Shown one piece after another: positions 17,624 through 28,358 of a DNA stretch of 64,000 bases (the first letter of the stretch is position 1; every line of letters starts with the position of its first letter). The notes beneath the pieces were generated by a model that made no database searches, was not told the DNA's origin, and saw nothing but the letters and a program-made list of their open reading frames with translations. A program made the translations under genes and the position numbers. Source of the stretch: Streptomyces qaidamensis (GTDB taxonomy: Bacteria; Actinomycetota; Actinomycetes; Streptomycetales; Streptomycetaceae); NCBI RefSeq assembly GCF_001611795.1, contig NZ_CP015098.1, positions 1,860,001 to 1,924,000 on the forward strand, written 5' to 3'.

Positions 17624-17752
17624 CAGTCCAACTGGGATCGGTGATGTGGGGGCAATGTCCGCCACTCTACGGCGTACACGCTCCGCACCCGCCTCACCGC
17701 GCGACACGGCGCCGCCCGGGCCGCTCAGGAACGACCGGATACGGGGGAAAAG

Positions 17753-17790
17753 GCCGATGCCCGGAGGTGGGAAAACCTCCGGGCATCGGC
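17753..17790 (-). terminator. Terminator of pafA
   Basis: A perfect 16-bp stem, GCCGATGCCCGGAGGT and its complement, with a six-base loop, 23 bases after the pafA stop. It insulates pafA from the FKBP pair. Confidence 0.85.
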
Positions 17791-17813
17791 TTCACGGAGT
17801 GGCCGGAACCGGC

Positions 17814-19175
17814 TCACATTCCGGCGATCAGCTTCTCCACCCGGTCGTCCACGGAACGGAACGGGTCCTTGCACAGCACGGTCCGCTGAGCCTGGTCGTT
17901 GAGCTTCAGGTGCACCCAGTCGACCGTGAAGTCACGGCGCTGTTCCTGGGCCCGCCGGATGAAGTCGCCGCGCAGCCGGGCCCGAGTGGTCTGCGGGGGA
18001 ACGGACTTGCCCTCGAAGATCTTCAAGTCGTTGCAGATACGGGCCGCCTGGCCCTTCTTCTCGAGCAGGTAGTACAGGCCACGACGGCGGTGGATGTCGT
18101 GGTAGGCGAGGTCTATCTGCGCGACCCGCGGATGCGACATGGTCATGTTGTGCTTGGCGCGGTACCGCTCGATGAGCTTGTACTTCATGACCCAGTCGAT
18201 CTCGGTGCCGATGCGGTCGAGGTCCTCGGCCTCGATCGCGTCCAGTGTGCGGCCCCACAGCTCCAGAACCTGCTCGACGGTGCCGGTGCGGATGCCCCGG
18301 CGCTCGCAGAAGTCCAGGGCCTTCTCGTAGTACTCGCGCTGTACCTCCAGCGCCGAGGCCTCGCGTCCGCTGGCCAGGCGCACCTTGCGGCGGCCGGTGA
18401 TGTCGTGGCTGACCTCACGGATCGCCCGGATCGGGTTCTCCAGGGTGAGGTCCCGCATCACCGTGCCCGCCTCGATCATGCGCAGCACCAGGTCGGTGGC
18501 GCCGACCTTGAGCAGCATGGTCGTCTCGGACATGTTGGAGTCGCCCACGATGACGTGCAGGCGGCGGTAGCGCTCGGCGTCCGCGTGCGGCTCGTCACGC
18601 GTGTTGATGATGGGCCGGGAGCGGGTCGTCGCCGAGGAGACGCCCTCCCAGATGTGCTCGGCCCGCTGGCTGACGCAGTACACGGCACCGCGCGGCGTCT
18701 GCAGCACCTTGCCGGCACCGCACAGCAGCTGCCGTGTGACCAGGAACGGAATGAGAATGTCCGCGAGCCGGGAGAACTCCCCGTGCCGGGCGACCAGATA
18801 GTTCTCGTGGCAGCCGTAGGAGTTGCCCGCCGAGTCGGTGTTGTTCTTGAAGAGGTAGACGTCGCCCGCGATTCCCTCCTCGTGCAGGCGTCGTTCGGCG
18901 TCCACCAGGAGTCCTTCGAGAATGCGCTCGCCTGCTTTGTCGTGCGTGACCAGTTCGGTCACGTTGTCGCATTCCGGTGTCGCGTATTCCGGATGCGATC
19001 CCACGTCGAGATAGAGGCGGGCGCCGTTTCGCAGAAAGACATTGCTGCTGCGGCCCCATGACACGACACGGCGGAAGAGGTACCGCGCCACCTCGTCAGG
19101 AGACAGGCGGCGCTGTCCCCTGAACGTGCACGTGACGCCGTACTCGTTCTCCAGCCCGAAAATGCGGCGGTCCAT
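17814..19175 (-). CDS. pafA: Pup-protein ligase PafA
   Basis: A 453-residue enzyme that uses ATP to join the C-terminal glutamate of Pup to substrate lysines. The family start [14 protein letters not shown] is intact, and the active-site region [16 protein letters not shown] gives Asp57, the catalytic residue known for PafA. The shared PafA/Dop segments [19 protein letters not shown] and [19 protein letters not shown] are present. Length equals the family norm. It is only nine bases after the MFS transporter gene, so the two may be co-transcribed, and it is separated from the rest of the proteasome genes by about 2.7 kb. Confidence 0.95.
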   Translation of the reverse strand: MDRRIFGLENEYGVTCTFRGQRRLSPDEVARYLFRRVVSWGRSSNVFLRNGARLYLDVGSHPEYATPECDNVTELVTHDKAGERILEGLLVDAERRLHEEGIAGDVYLFKNNTDSAGNSYGCHENYLVARHGEFSRLADILIPFLVTRQLLCGAGKVLQTPRGAVYCVSQRAEHIWEGVSSATTRSRPIINTRDEPHADAERYRRLHVIVGDSNMSETTMLLKVGATDLVLRMIEAGTVMRDLTLENPIRAIREVSHDITGRRKVRLASGREASALEVQREYYEKALDFCERRGIRTGTVEQVLELWGRTLDAIEAEDLDRIGTEIDWVMKYKLIERYRAKHNMTMSHPRVAQIDLAYHDIHRRRGLYYLLEKKGQAARICNDLKIFEGKSVPPQTTRARLRGDFIRRAQEQRRDFTVDWVHLKLNDQAQRTVLCKDPFRSVDDRVEKLIAGM

Positions 19176-19184
19176 GAGGGAACA

Positions 19185-20444
19185 TTACGCCCGATCCCCT
19201 GAACTGAAACGGGGTTCGACGGCACGGTTTGGATCATTTTCCCAACCGGCCGCAACGACCGCTCCCTGGCCGGGAGCTGCGACTACCCGTCCCGTGGCGG
19301 TCAAAACCAGCAGGGACACGCCACCGGCGACGGCCGGCACGGCGAAACCCCACAGGGCCCCGCCCGTCTCGACCACGGGCCCCGCGACGCCCGTTCCGAC
19401 CGAGTGGCCCACGGTGAACGTCGTCACCAGCCAGGAGAACGCCTCGGTGACCGTGCCGCGCGGGGCGTGCCGGTCGACCAGGACGAACGCGCAGGCGATG
19501 GCAGGCGCGAGGAAGACTCCGGCGAGCGCGGTCAGCGCCACCATGGGCACGGCGTCCGGCATGAGCATCAGCGGGAGGTAACACACCACCAGAAAAGCCA
19601 CCAGCACCCGCAGTCGCCGCGCGGGCTCACCGGCCCACTGCCGGGCACCGTAGACGGTGCCGCCGACCAGGGCCCCGAAGCCCAGGGCCGCCATCAGCCA
19701 GCCGTACACGGCGTCTCCGCCGTGGTCGTCCGCGTAGGGCACCGAGGCGACCGTGATGGATCCGAGCGCCATCCCGATGAACAGGAACGCCGCCAGCAGC
19801 GCGAGCAGTCCGGGCGAGCGCAGCGCGCCCAGCCAGTGCGCCTCGCGCGGCGCCGACCGCCAGGCGCGCGAGGGCTCCGACACCACGACGGACAGTGCCC
19901 CCAGCACCCCGACCACGTTCAGCACGAGCAGCGCCGCCTGGGCCGACCACAGCGACACGCACAGCGTCACGAGCAGCGGTCCGACGGTGAACATCACCTC
20001 CTGGGCCACGGCGTCCATGGCGTACGCCGTGTGCACCTGGTCCTCCCTGCGCAGCACGGACGGCCACAGCGCCCGCAGCCCGCCCTCCAGGGGCGGTGTG
20101 AAGAGCCCGGCGCCGGCCACCGCGGCATAGGCGAGCGGCAGCGACCCGATGCCGGAGAAGGCGAAGACGGCCATCGCCAGCCCGGACAGGACGGCCGCAG
20201 GAAGCTGCACGCGCGGCTGCCCGCGCAGGTCGACGATCCTGCCCAGCACGGGCTGCCCCACGGCGTTGGCGACGCCGTAGACGGCCGCCAGCGCCCCCGC
20301 CAGGGTGTACGTGCCGCCCTCCGCCCGGACGAACAGCACGATCGCGATGGCGGCCGTGGCGTTGGGCAGCCGGCCGACCAGTGTGCCGACGAGCAACCGG
20401 GCGGCGTGTCGCGCCCGAAGGATCTCCAGGTATCCCGTGGCCAT
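19185..20444 (-). CDS. MFS transporter
   Basis: A 419-residue membrane protein with about 12 hydrophobic segments and a motif-A-like loop (GRIVDLRGQPRVQLP) between TM2 and TM3. It belongs to the major facilitator superfamily; substrate unknown, and drug or metabolite efflux is likely from its resemblance to short MFS exporters. It is divergent from the LacI-type regulator with an inverted repeat between them, so that regulator is its likely controller, and it runs directly into pafA. Confidence 0.85.
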   Translation of the reverse strand: MATGYLEILRARHAARLLVGTLVGRLPNATAAIAIVLFVRAEGGTYTLAGALAAVYGVANAVGQPVLGRIVDLRGQPRVQLPAAVLSGLAMAVFAFSGIGSLPLAYAAVAGAGLFTPPLEGGLRALWPSVLRREDQVHTAYAMDAVAQEVMFTVGPLLVTLCVSLWSAQAALLVLNVVGVLGALSVVVSEPSRAWRSAPREAHWLGALRSPGLLALLAAFLFIGMALGSITVASVPYADDHGGDAVYGWLMAALGFGALVGGTVYGARQWAGEPARRLRVLVAFLVVCYLPLMLMPDAVPMVALTALAGVFLAPAIACAFVLVDRHAPRGTVTEAFSWLVTTFTVGHSVGTGVAGPVVETGGALWGFAVPAVAGGVSLLVLTATGRVVAAPGQGAVVAAGWENDPNRAVEPRFSSGDRA

Positions 20445-20462
20445 GTCCCCGCCCTAGGTTTT

Positions 20463-20487
20463 ACGTATAACGTCGGTTTCCATACGT
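20463..20487. promoter_or_regulatory. Candidate operator between MFS and LacI-type genes
   Basis: An inverted repeat ACGTAT / ATACGT with 13 bases between the arms lies in the intergenic space. Placement fits autoregulation and control of the MFS gene by the adjacent regulator. Short arms, so only moderate support. Confidence 0.4.
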
Positions 20488-20532
20488 ACCATGTCCGCTG
20501 TTCGCGAGTCCAGACGAAGGAGCAGGCCGACG

Positions 20533-21543
20533 GTGGCACGAGGCAGCACCCGCCCCACGAGCCGAGACGTCGCCCAGGCCGCCGGCGTCTCCCAGGCGGC
20601 CGTGTCCCTGGTCCTCGGCGACAAATGGCGCGGCCGCGTCTCGGAGACCACAGCCGAGCGCGTCCGGGACGCCGCCCGCGACCTCGGCTACCGCCCGAAC
20701 CTGGCCGCCCGCAACCTGCGCCTGGGCCGCACCCGCACGGTCCTCCTCGTCGTCCCCGCCCTCACCACCGAGTTCTTCGCCGGCGTCTACACGGGCGCCG
20801 CCCGCGTCGCCGCCGAGCACGGCTTCGGCGTGGTCCTCTACCCCTCCCCCGAGGGCATCGGCCCCGCCCGTGACCCCTTCGCCTCCGCACAGGCCGCACT
20901 GGACGGCGTGATCGCCTCCTCCATGGCCGCGGACGCCCTGACCGCGATCCGCGGCGAGGCGCTGCCACTGGTGATGCTGGACAGCGACCCGGACGGCAGC
21001 CTGGGGGCGGCGACGGTGAACCTGGACATCGCCGACGGCGTCCGCCAGGCCGCGGAGCACCTGCTGTCCCTGGGCCACCGCCGCTTCCTCCACCTGGCGG
21101 CGGACGTCCCCTCCTGGACCTTCGAGGTACGCGCCCGGGAACTGGCGGCGAGGCTGTCGGAGGTACCGGGCACATCGGTCAGCACGGCCCGGGCCCCGAT
21201 CTCCATCGAGGGCGCGGTAGCCGCCGCCGAAACGGCGCTCGCCGCTCCCGGTGCCCGCCCCACCGCCGTGATCTGCGACGACGACCAGCTCGCGGCCGGT
21301 ACGTACAAGGCGGCCCGCCGCCTCGGGCTGCGCATCCCGGACGACCTGTCGGTCACGGGCGTCGACGACCTGGCCCTGGCCACGGCCATGGACCCGGAAC
21401 TGACGACCGTCCGCCTGAACGCCGAACTCTTCGGCGAACGCGGCATGCGCGCCCTGCTCGCCGTCCTGGAGGACCGCGCCCCCGAGAGCGGGGACATCCC
21501 GGTCCAACTGGTGGTACGAAGCTCTACGGCACCGCCTCGTTGA
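20533..21543 (+). CDS. LacI-family transcriptional regulator
   Basis: A 336-residue regulator. The N-terminal helix-turn-helix TSRDVAQAAGVSQAAVSLVL leads into the hinge YRPNLAARNLRLGRT and a periplasmic-binding-protein-like effector domain. The GTG at 20533 is chosen because GAAGGAG lies ten bases upstream and the HTH then starts near the N-terminus; an ATG at 20491 would add 14 basic residues. It is divergent from the MFS gene, which it probably regulates; effector unknown. Confidence 0.87.
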   Translation: MARGSTRPTSRDVAQAAGVSQAAVSLVLGDKWRGRVSETTAERVRDAARDLGYRPNLAARNLRLGRTRTVLLVVPALTTEFFAGVYTGAARVAAEHGFGVVLYPSPEGIGPARDPFASAQAALDGVIASSMAADALTAIRGEALPLVMLDSDPDGSLGAATVNLDIADGVRQAAEHLLSLGHRRFLHLAADVPSWTFEVRARELAARLSEVPGTSVSTARAPISIEGAVAAAETALAAPGARPTAVICDDDQLAAGTYKAARRLGLRIPDDLSVTGVDDLALATAMDPELTTVRLNAELFGERGMRALLAVLEDRAPESGDIPVQLVVRSSTAPPR

Positions 21544-21939
21544 CGGCGCCGGGGCGATGCCGCTGAGGCCGGGCGGGTCCGCAACCCGGCGAAGCGGGGT
21601 GCCTCCCCCAAGCTCTCGGCTCCGCTCGAGCCGGGGCACCCCCACCGCCCACCCGCGCCGCCCCCAGCGGCACGCATGCCCGCAGCCAGGGCAGAGCGCG
21701 CCCGCACCCGCCGTCCCTACGCAAGGAGACATGTCGGGGGGTGTCCGCCCGCAGCGGTCGGCACGTCAACGGACAGTCAGTCGGCGTCCGACACCATCGC
21801 GCCGTTCCGAGGACGGACACCCCCCGGAACGGCCCCGGCCCACCACCCGACCGGAAGGCGCAAACACCCGCACCCCCGCACACAGCGACGCACCCCGGCC
21901 ACAACACCGCCGGCCAGGGCGCGTCACACCACCTGAGAG
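21544..21939. other. Gene-free region with hairpin and long-range inverted repeat
   Basis: This space between converging lacI-type and prcA genes has no supported gene. It holds the hairpin at 21596-21642 and the perfect 12-bp inverted repeat GGGGGGTGTCCG (21736-21747) with its complement at 21814-21825. The remainder is proline/arginine-rich in all frames with no coding signature. Confidence 0.5.
21596..21642. repeat. Hairpin carrying a dispersed repeat motif
   Basis: GGGGTGCC and GGCACCCC form the base of a stem-loop whose apex contains CTCTCGGCTCCGCTCGAG. The reverse complement of the same apical motif recurs at 56109-56137 as part of a longer palindrome. It may double as a terminator for either converging gene. 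Confidence 0.6.
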
Positions 21940-22683
21940 CTACTCGGCGTCCTCCGACGCCCCCTCCGCGTCACCGCCGGCGGCACCCGCCTCGAGCAGC
22001 CGCGACAGCTGCCCCCCGCTGATCCGCTTGAACTTGCGCTTCTGCGGGCGCGTGCGGTCCAGCACCGCGACCTCCAGCCGCTCCGCGGGGATCTCCCGCT
22101 CGCTGCCGTTGGTGTCGCGCGACAGCGCCTGCACCGCCAGCTTCAGCGCCTCCGCGAGCGTCATGCCCTCCTGGTGGCGCTGGTCCAGATAGCTGCTGAT
22201 CTGCTCGGCGTTGCCGCCCACCGCGACCGAGCCGTGCTCGTCCACGATGGAACCGTCGTGCGGCAGCCGGTAGATCTGGTCACCCTCGGGCGTCTCCCCG
22301 ACCTCGGCGACGACCAGCTCCACCTCGTACGGCTTCTCGGCAGCGCTGGAGAAGATCGTGCCCAGCGTCTGGGCGTAGACGTTCGCCAGGCCCCGGGCCG
22401 TCACATCGTCGCGGTCGTAGGTGTAACCCCGCAGGTCGGCATACCGGACCCCGCCGATCCGCAAGTTCTCGTACTCGTTGTACTTGCCGGCGGCCGCGAA
22501 GCCGATCCGGTCGTAGATCTCGCTGAACTTGTGCAGCGCACGGGACGGGTTCTCGCCGACGAACACGATGCCGTCGGCGAACTGCAGCACGACCAGGCTG
22601 CGACCACGGGCGATGCCCTTGCGGGCGTACTCCGCCCGGTCGGCCATGGCCTGCTGAGGTGAGACATAGAACGGCGTCGACAC
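21940..22683 (-). CDS. prcA: Proteasome alpha subunit PrcA
   Basis: A 247-residue alpha subunit of the actinobacterial 20S proteasome. It starts [23 protein letters not shown], the alpha-type N-terminal helix that forms the gate, and lacks the catalytic threonine. The C-terminus is acidic. Two heptameric alpha rings cap the beta rings and dock the ATPase Arc. A GTG start at 22683 lies 67 bases after prcB. Confidence 0.95.
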   Translation of the reverse strand: MSTPFYVSPQQAMADRAEYARKGIARGRSLVVLQFADGIVFVGENPSRALHKFSEIYDRIGFAAAGKYNEYENLRIGGVRYADLRGYTYDRDDVTARGLANVYAQTLGTIFSSAAEKPYEVELVVAEVGETPEGDQIYRLPHDGSIVDEHGSVAVGGNAEQISSYLDQRHQEGMTLAEALKLAVQALSRDTNGSEREIPAERLEVAVLDRTRPQKRKFKRISGGQLSRLLEAGAAGGDAEGASEDAE

Positions 22684-22750
22684 CGGTTATCCATCCCTCT
22701 CTTGAAGATTCCGTCGGTTCACTGGACCACCCTCACGAAGACGATCGCCG

Positions 22751-23596
22751 CTACAGCAGCGCGGCCCGCGGCCCGTCGGGCTGCTCCAGCCGCCGCTCCA
22801 GGATCGAGCGCGCGATCTCGGACGCCTCGGTCTCGGTGAGCCGGCGGAAGCCGTCGTCGGTGATCACGGTGATGATGGGATAGATCCGGCGGGCGACATC
22901 GGGACCACCGGTCGCCGAGTCGTCGTCTGCCGCGTCGTACAGCGCCTGGACCACCAGCGTCGTGGCCTCGGCCTCGCTGAGGTCCTCCCGGAAGAGCTTC
23001 TTCATGGCGCCGCGGGCGAAGATCGACCCGGAGCCGGTGGCCGCGTAGTTCTGCTCCTCGGAGCGGCCGCCGGTGACGTCGTAGGAGAAGATCCGGCCCC
23101 TGCCGCGGTCCACGTCGTACCCGGCGAACAACGGCACCACGGCCAAGCCCTGCATGGCCATGCCGAGATTGGAACGGATCATCGTCGACAGCCGGTTCGC
23201 CTTGCCCTCCAGGGACAGCTGCGCGCCCTCGACCTTCTCGAAGTGCTCCAGCTCCAGCTGGAACAGCTTCACCATCTCCACGGCCAGGCCCGCCGTACCG
23301 GCGATGCCCACCGCCGAGTACTCGTCGGCCGGGAAGACCTTCTCGATGTCCCGCTGGGCGATGACGTTGCCCATGGTGGCGCGCCGGTCACCGGCGAGGA
23401 CCACGCCGCCTGGGAACGTCACGGCGACGATCGTGGTCCCGTGCGGTGCCTCGATCACGCCCTGGGTGGGCGGCAGTTGCCGATTGCCGGGCAGGATCTC
23501 CGGCTGGTGCTCGGACAGGAAGTCCATGAAGGAGGAAGACCCTGGCGTCAGGAAGGCAGCCGGTAGACGCCCGGTGCTACGAGTGTTGGCTTCCAC
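22751..23596 (-). CDS. prcB: Proteasome beta subunit PrcB (precursor)
   Basis: A 281-residue catalytic subunit made as a precursor. The propeptide is 53 residues, and the mature chain begins at Thr54 in [20 protein letters not shown], the N-terminal nucleophile exposed by self-cleavage. The catalytic lysine/aspartate region (AGDRRAT) is present. The GTG start lies inside the 3' end of the endonuclease VII-like gene (49-base overlap), so its translation is tied to that gene. Confidence 0.95.
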   Translation of the reverse strand: MEANTRSTGRLPAAFLTPGSSSFMDFLSEHQPEILPGNRQLPPTQGVIEAPHGTTIVAVTFPGGVVLAGDRRATMGNVIAQRDIEKVFPADEYSAVGIAGTAGLAVEMVKLFQLELEHFEKVEGAQLSLEGKANRLSTMIRSNLGMAMQGLAVVPLFAGYDVDRGRGRIFSYDVTGGRSEEQNYAATGSGSIFARGAMKKLFREDLSEAEATTLVVQALYDAADDDSATGGPDVARRIYPIITVITDDGFRRLTETEASEIARSILERRLEQPDGPRAALL

Positions 23597-24159
23597 GCGA
23601 TTCCTTCCACGTAAGCAGCAGCCCGCCTTATGGCATCGGGCCGATCTTTGAACTGCCCCAGTGCGGCGTTGCAGCTGAAGCACAGTACGCCTCGGACCCT
23701 ACCCGTCTTGTGGCAGTGATCCACATGCTCGGGCACAGCCGACAGACATATACAACACACGCCTCCCTGGGAGGCGATCAGACCGTCGCGTTCGGCTTCC
23801 GTGATGCCGTACTGACGCTTGAGGTGCCCCTGCCGCCCCTGCACCGCCCGGCATGCTCTGCAGCGGGTTGACAGCCCGTCGGATGCGCTCGCGTTGCGGT
23901 GCCATTCACTGTGCGGCTTGATCTCGCCGCACGTCCGGCAGAGCTTGAACCCGGTCGGGACATTCACCTGCTCCCGGACGGGCTTCCCCATGGCTTCCCG
24001 GCGACGCCGGTAGTGCGCGGCGCTGTACTCCGCCACGCACTCCCGGCAGTGCACCTGGAGGCCGTCACGCCGATTCTTGTCGCGGGCAAACGCAGCAAGC
24101 GGCAGATCCCGCTGACACTTCCTGCATTGCTTCGCGTTCGGCTCGCTTGCCGCTTCCAT
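23548..24159 (-). CDS. Endonuclease VII-like HNH protein within the proteasome operon
   Basis: A 203-residue protein. Two zinc-binding CxxC pairs occur in the N-terminal half (CRKCQRDL with [14 protein letters not shown] with RCRACR). The C-terminal recombination-endonuclease-VII domain has [29 protein letters not shown], where DHCH is the metal and catalytic centre. The phage enzyme resolves branched DNA. GC is lower than in neighbouring genes and rare codons occur (ATA, TGT), which suggests acquisition. It lies 44 bases after pup and overlaps prcB by 49 bases. Nuclease activity is inferred. Confidence 0.85.
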   Translation of the reverse strand: MEAASEPNAKQCRKCQRDLPLAAFARDKNRRDGLQVHCRECVAEYSAAHYRRRREAMGKPVREQVNVPTGFKLCRTCGEIKPHSEWHRNASASDGLSTRCRACRAVQGRQGHLKRQYGITEAERDGLIASQGGVCCICLSAVPEHVDHCHKTGRVRGVLCFSCNAALGQFKDRPDAIRRAAAYVEGIAWKPTLVAPGVYRLPS

Positions 24160-24203
24160 CCCCCGTCACCTTCAAATCAAAGGCTAGAGCACGCAACCGG
24201 CCT

Positions 24204-24422
24204 TCACTGCCCACCTTTTTGCACGAAACTCCGAACGAAGTCCTCTGCGTTTTCCTCGAGTACGTCGTCGATCTCGTCCAGGACCGAGTCCACGTCGTCG
24301 CTCAGCTTCTCCTGACGCTCCTTGAGGTCCTCGGAAGCCTGCGTCTCCGCCGCCTGCTCCTCGACCTCCTCGGTGGACCGGGTGGCCTTCTGCTGTCCGC
24401 CGCCGGTGTCCTTGGTCGCCAT
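24204..24422 (-). CDS. pup: Prokaryotic ubiquitin-like protein Pup
   Basis: A 72-residue, mostly disordered acidic protein ending in GGQ. Dop deamidates the C-terminal Gln to Glu, after which PafA links it to lysines of target proteins. The helical region around VDSVLDEIDDVLEENAEDFVRSFVQ binds the coiled coils of Arc. GAGGGAT precedes the ATG. The longer open frame (to 24560) has no Pup-like sequence upstream of this ATG. Confidence 0.95.
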   Translation of the reverse strand: MATKDTGGGQQKATRSTEEVEEQAAETQASEDLKERQEKLSDDVDSVLDEIDDVLEENAEDFVRSFVQKGGQ

Positions 24423-24600
24423 ATCCCTCACCCCGCTCGGTTCGCCCGACACAGTTGCTCGGTCAAGATCAGACCCTACTCGCCGGGTCTGACAATGGCC
24501 CCGCAGTTGCTCCAACGTACGGGGACCATCTCGATGATTCCCGGACCAGGGCTTTTCCACCCTGCCCGGCCGGTTTCCGACGGGTACCCGCTCATCGCGT

Positions 24601-26112
24601 TCACCCGCCCGAAAGCACCCTGACCAGGTCTTCCGCGGTGCGGCAGCGGTCCAGGAGCTCCTTGACGTGATTACGCGTTCCGCGAAGCGGTTCCAGGGTT
24701 GGGACGCGCTGCAGCGAGTCCCGGCCCGGCAGATCGAAGATCACCGAGTCCCAGGAGGCCGCCGCGACGTCGTCCGCGTACTGCTCCAGGCAGCGGCCGC
24801 GGAAGTAGGCCCGGGTGTCCTCCGGAGGCACCGTACGGGCCTGCTCGACGTCGGCGTCGGTCAGCAGCCGCTTCATGCGGCCGCGGGCCACCAGACGGTT
24901 GTACAGGCCCTTCTCGGGCCGCACGTCGGCGTACTGGAGGTCGACCAGGTGCAGTCGTGCCGCGTCCCAGTCGAGGTTGTCCCGGCGCCGGTAGCCCTCC
25001 ATGAGCTCCCGCTTGGCGACCCAGTCCAGCTCTCCGGCCAGGCTCATCGGGTCGTGCTCCAGACGGGTGAGGGTGTCCTCCCAGCGGGACAGGACGTCCT
25101 TGGTCTGGTCGTCGGCGTCGGCCCCGAACCGCTCCTCCACGTACTTGCGCGCCAGCTCGTAGTACTCCATCTGCAGCTGGACCGCCGTGAGCGTGCGGCC
25201 GCTGCGGAGCGTGACCAGGCGCTTCAGGGACGGGTCGTGCGAGACCTGGTGGAGCGTGCGGACGGGCTGGTCGACGGCCAGGTCGACGGCGATGAAGCCG
25301 TCCTCGATCATCGACAGCACCAGCGAGGTGGTGCCCAGCTTGAGGTAGGTGGAGATCTCCGAGAGGTTCGCGTCGCCGATGATCACGTGCAGGCGCCGGT
25401 ACTTCTCGGCGTCCGCGTGCGGCTCGTCGCGGGTGTTGATGATGGGGCGCTTGAGCGTCGTCTCGAGGCCGACCTCGACCTCGAAGTAGTCGGCTCGCTG
25501 GCTGAGCTGGAAGCCGTGCTCGTGCCCGTCCTGGCCGATGCCGACGCGGCCCGCTCCGGCGAAGACCTGACGGGAGACGAAGAACGGTGTCAGGTGGCGC
25601 ACGATGTCCGAGAAGGGGGTCTCCCGCTTCATCAGGTAGTTCTCGTGCGTGCCGTAGGACGCGCCCTTGTTGTCGGTGTTGTTCTTGTACAGGTGGATCG
25701 GCTGGGCACCGGGAAGCTGGGCGGCCCGTTCCGCGGCCTCGGCCATGATCCGCTCGCCGGCTTTGTCCCAGAGGACGGCGTCCCGGGGATTGGTCACCTC
25801 GGGGGAGCTGTACTCGGGGTGTGCGTGGTCGACGTAGAGCCGTGCACCGTTGGTGAGGATCACGTTGGCCAGGCCGATGTCCTCGTCGGTGAGCTGGCTG
25901 GAGTCGGCGGCCTCGCGGGCGAGGTCGAAGCCTCGCGCGTCCCGCAGCGGGTTCTCCTCCTCGAAGTCCCATCGGGCCCGGCGGGCCCGGTGCATCGCCG
26001 CCGCGTAGGCGTTCACGATCTGGGACGAGGTGAGCATGGCATTGGCGTTGGGGTGGCCGGGGACGGAGATCCCGTACTCCGTCTCGATGCCCATTACTCG
26101 CCGTACGGTCAT
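24601..26112 (-). CDS. dop: Pup deamidase/depupylase Dop
   Basis: A 503-residue homologue of PafA that deamidates the Pup C-terminus and removes Pup from substrates. The start [16 protein letters not shown] is typical, the active-site segment [15 protein letters not shown] gives Asp95 as in the M. tuberculosis enzyme, and the Dop-specific loop (about residues 40-80) separates it from PafA. AAGGAGG is eight bases before the ATG at 26112, which settles the start. It lies 178 bases upstream of pup on the same strand. Confidence 0.95.
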   Translation of the reverse strand: MTVRRVMGIETEYGISVPGHPNANAMLTSSQIVNAYAAAMHRARRARWDFEEENPLRDARGFDLAREAADSSQLTDEDIGLANVILTNGARLYVDHAHPEYSSPEVTNPRDAVLWDKAGERIMAEAAERAAQLPGAQPIHLYKNNTDNKGASYGTHENYLMKRETPFSDIVRHLTPFFVSRQVFAGAGRVGIGQDGHEHGFQLSQRADYFEVEVGLETTLKRPIINTRDEPHADAEKYRRLHVIIGDANLSEISTYLKLGTTSLVLSMIEDGFIAVDLAVDQPVRTLHQVSHDPSLKRLVTLRSGRTLTAVQLQMEYYELARKYVEERFGADADDQTKDVLSRWEDTLTRLEHDPMSLAGELDWVAKRELMEGYRRRDNLDWDAARLHLVDLQYADVRPEKGLYNRLVARGRMKRLLTDADVEQARTVPPEDTRAYFRGRCLEQYADDVAAASWDSVIFDLPGRDSLQRVPTLEPLRGTRNHVKELLDRCRTAEDLVRVLSGG

Positions 26113-26302
26113 GCGGCCCTCCTTGCCCGGCGGCACCCTCGGTCGTGGGCGCCACTCAGATACCGCTGGCGCTCGGTTGCGTGTGCGGTGCCCGTCCCCG
26201 CACTGCGCGACGTGGCGGTACGCAAGAGCCTAGAACGCCTTTGCGCTGGTGGGGAGATCATTTGCGTCATTGCGTTGCTCCAGCCGTGGCCTGAAAAACA
26301 GT

Positions 26303-26337
26303 CGGCTGCGGGTACCCGTCGAGGGCACCCGCAGCCG
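26303..26337 (-). terminator. Terminator of arc
   Basis: An 11-bp stem, CGGCTGCGGGT and its complement, with a 13-base loop that can pair further, ten bases past the arc stop. It separates arc from dop. Confidence 0.75.
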
Positions 26338-26346
26338 CCCTGCCTT

Positions 26347-28113
26347 TTACAGGTACTGACCGGTGTTCGCCACCGTGTCGATGGAGCGTCCGGTGTCCGC
26401 GCCCTGCTTTCCGGTGATGAGGGTGCGGATGTAGACGATCCGCTCGCCCTTCTTTCCGGAGATTCGGGCCCAGTCGTCCGGGTTGGTGGTGTTGGGCAGG
26501 TCCTCGTTCTCCTTGAACTCGTCCACGCAGGCCTGGAGGAGGTGGGAGACGCGGAGGCCCTTCTGGTTCTTCTCGAGGAAGTCCTTGATCGCCATCTTCT
26601 TGGCGCGGCCGACGATGTTCTCGATCATGGCGCCGGAGTTGAAGTCCTTGAAGTAGAGGACTTCCTTGTCACCGTTGGCGTAGGTGACCTCCAGGAAGCG
26701 GTTCTCCTCGGACTCGGTGTACATGTGTTCCACCGCCGTCTGGATCATGCTCTGGACGGTGGTGGCCTTGCTGCCGCCGTGCTCGCCGAGGTCGTCGGAG
26801 TGCAGCGGGAGGCGCTCGGTGAGGTACTTGCCGAAGATGTCCTTCGCCGCCTCGGCGTCGGGACGCTCGATCTTGATCTTCACGTCCAGGCGGCCGGGCC
26901 GCAGGATGGCGGGGTCGATCATGTCCTCGCGGTTGGAGGCGCCGATCACGACCACGTTCTGCAGGCCTTCCACGCCGTCGATCTCGGCGAGCAGCTGCGG
27001 GACGATGGTGTTCTCGACGTCCGAGCTGACGCCGGAGCCGCGGGTGCGGAAGAGGGATTCCATCTCGTCGAAGAAGACGATGACGGGGGTGCCCTCGCTG
27101 GCCTTCTCACGGGCACGCTGGAAGACCAGGCGGATCTGCCGCTCGGTTTCGCCGACGTACTTGTTCAGGAGCTCGGGGCCCTTGATGTTGAGGAAGAAGC
27201 TCTTGCCGGCGGCCTGGCCGGTGACCTCGGCGACCTTCTTGGCCAGCGAGTTGGCGACGGCCTTGGCGATGAGTGTCTTGCCGCATCCGGGAGGCCCGTA
27301 GAGCAGGACGCCCTTGGGTGGGCGCAGCTCGTGCTCCTTGAACAGGTCCGGGTAGAGGTACGGCAGCTCGACCGCGTCGCGGATGGCCTCGATCTGGCCG
27401 CCGAGACCGCCGATCTGCTCGTAGCCGATGTCGGGGACCTCTTCGAGGACGAGTTCCTCGACCTCGCTCTTGGGGACGACCTCGTAGACGTATCCGGAGC
27501 GGGGCTCCAGGAGCAGGGCGTCGCCGGGGCGGATGGTGACGTCCAGCAGCGGCTCGGCGAGCCGCACCACCCGCTCCTCGTCGGTGTGCCCGAGCACCAG
27601 GGCGCGCTCGCCGTCTTCGAGGATCTCCTTGAGGGTGACGATGTCGCCGACGCGCTCGAACTCCATGGCCTCGACCACGTTGAGCGCTTCGTTGAGCATC
27701 AGTTCCTGGCCGCGCCGGAGCTCTTCGAGCTCGACGCTGGGGCTGACGTTCACCCTGAGCTTGCGGCCGCCGGTGAAGATGTCGGCGGTGCCGTCCTCGT
27801 TGGCCGTCAGGAAGACACCGAAGCCGGCCGGCGGCTGTGCGAGCCGGTCGACCTCCTCCTTGAGGGCCACGATCTGGTCACGGGCCTCACGGAGTGTGTT
27901 GGCCAGTCGCTCGTTCTGCGCGGACACGCCGGCCAGATTGGTCTGCAGCTCGACGATCCGCTCTTCGAGAATCCTCGTGTGTCGCGGAGAGTCGGCGAGC
28001 TTGCGTCGCAGGACGGCGATCTCCTGCTCAAGATAGGCGATCTGCCCGGCCGGGTCGTCGGACCCGCGTCCCGGGCGGATGCCGCGGTTCATGTCGTCGT
28101 CGTGGGCTGCCAC
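26347..28113 (-). CDS. arc: Proteasome-associated AAA ATPase Arc/Mpa
   Basis: A 588-residue hexameric unfoldase that recognises pupylated proteins and feeds them to the 20S core. An N-terminal coiled coil (about residues 25-93) binds Pup, two OB folds follow (about 95-230), and the AAA domain has Walker A GPPGCGKT near 273-281, Walker [11 protein letters not shown] and arginine-finger region RPGRLDVKI. The C-terminus GQYL is the proteasome-docking tail. GTG at 28113 is preferred over an upstream TTG because GGAGGTGAGG then serves as ribosome binding site. Confidence 0.95.
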   Translation of the reverse strand: MAAHDDDMNRGIRPGRGSDDPAGQIAYLEQEIAVLRRKLADSPRHTRILEERIVELQTNLAGVSAQNERLANTLREARDQIVALKEEVDRLAQPPAGFGVFLTANEDGTADIFTGGRKLRVNVSPSVELEELRRGQELMLNEALNVVEAMEFERVGDIVTLKEILEDGERALVLGHTDEERVVRLAEPLLDVTIRPGDALLLEPRSGYVYEVVPKSEVEELVLEEVPDIGYEQIGGLGGQIEAIRDAVELPYLYPDLFKEHELRPPKGVLLYGPPGCGKTLIAKAVANSLAKKVAEVTGQAAGKSFFLNIKGPELLNKYVGETERQIRLVFQRAREKASEGTPVIVFFDEMESLFRTRGSGVSSDVENTIVPQLLAEIDGVEGLQNVVVIGASNREDMIDPAILRPGRLDVKIKIERPDAEAAKDIFGKYLTERLPLHSDDLGEHGGSKATTVQSMIQTAVEHMYTESEENRFLEVTYANGDKEVLYFKDFNSGAMIENIVGRAKKMAIKDFLEKNQKGLRVSHLLQACVDEFKENEDLPNTTNPDDWARISGKKGERIVYIRTLITGKQGADTGRSIDTVANTGQYL

Positions 28114-28358
28114 GGTCCTCACCTCCTCCAAGGGGAGCTGGACGCTTCCAGACCCTACCTGGGCGGGTGTCGATTGAAACCCCTAGATCACAAAGACGGT
28201 CGGGGTGTGTCCGATCTTCACCCTTGCGCTCTCCCTCACGCCAGGGGAATACCCAGCGAACATGATTGGAACCCAGCCGGGGGTAGGGTCGAACTGTTCA
28301 ACACCCGCCGGAGCTGGCCGGATTCCCGATACGGCTCGGCGGAGAAACGGCAGGAGAG
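28114..28358. other. Divergent promoter region arc / ferredoxin
   Basis: About 245 bases separating divergent genes; it must hold both promoters. No clear operator palindrome or consensus promoter pair was seen. Confidence 0.5.
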
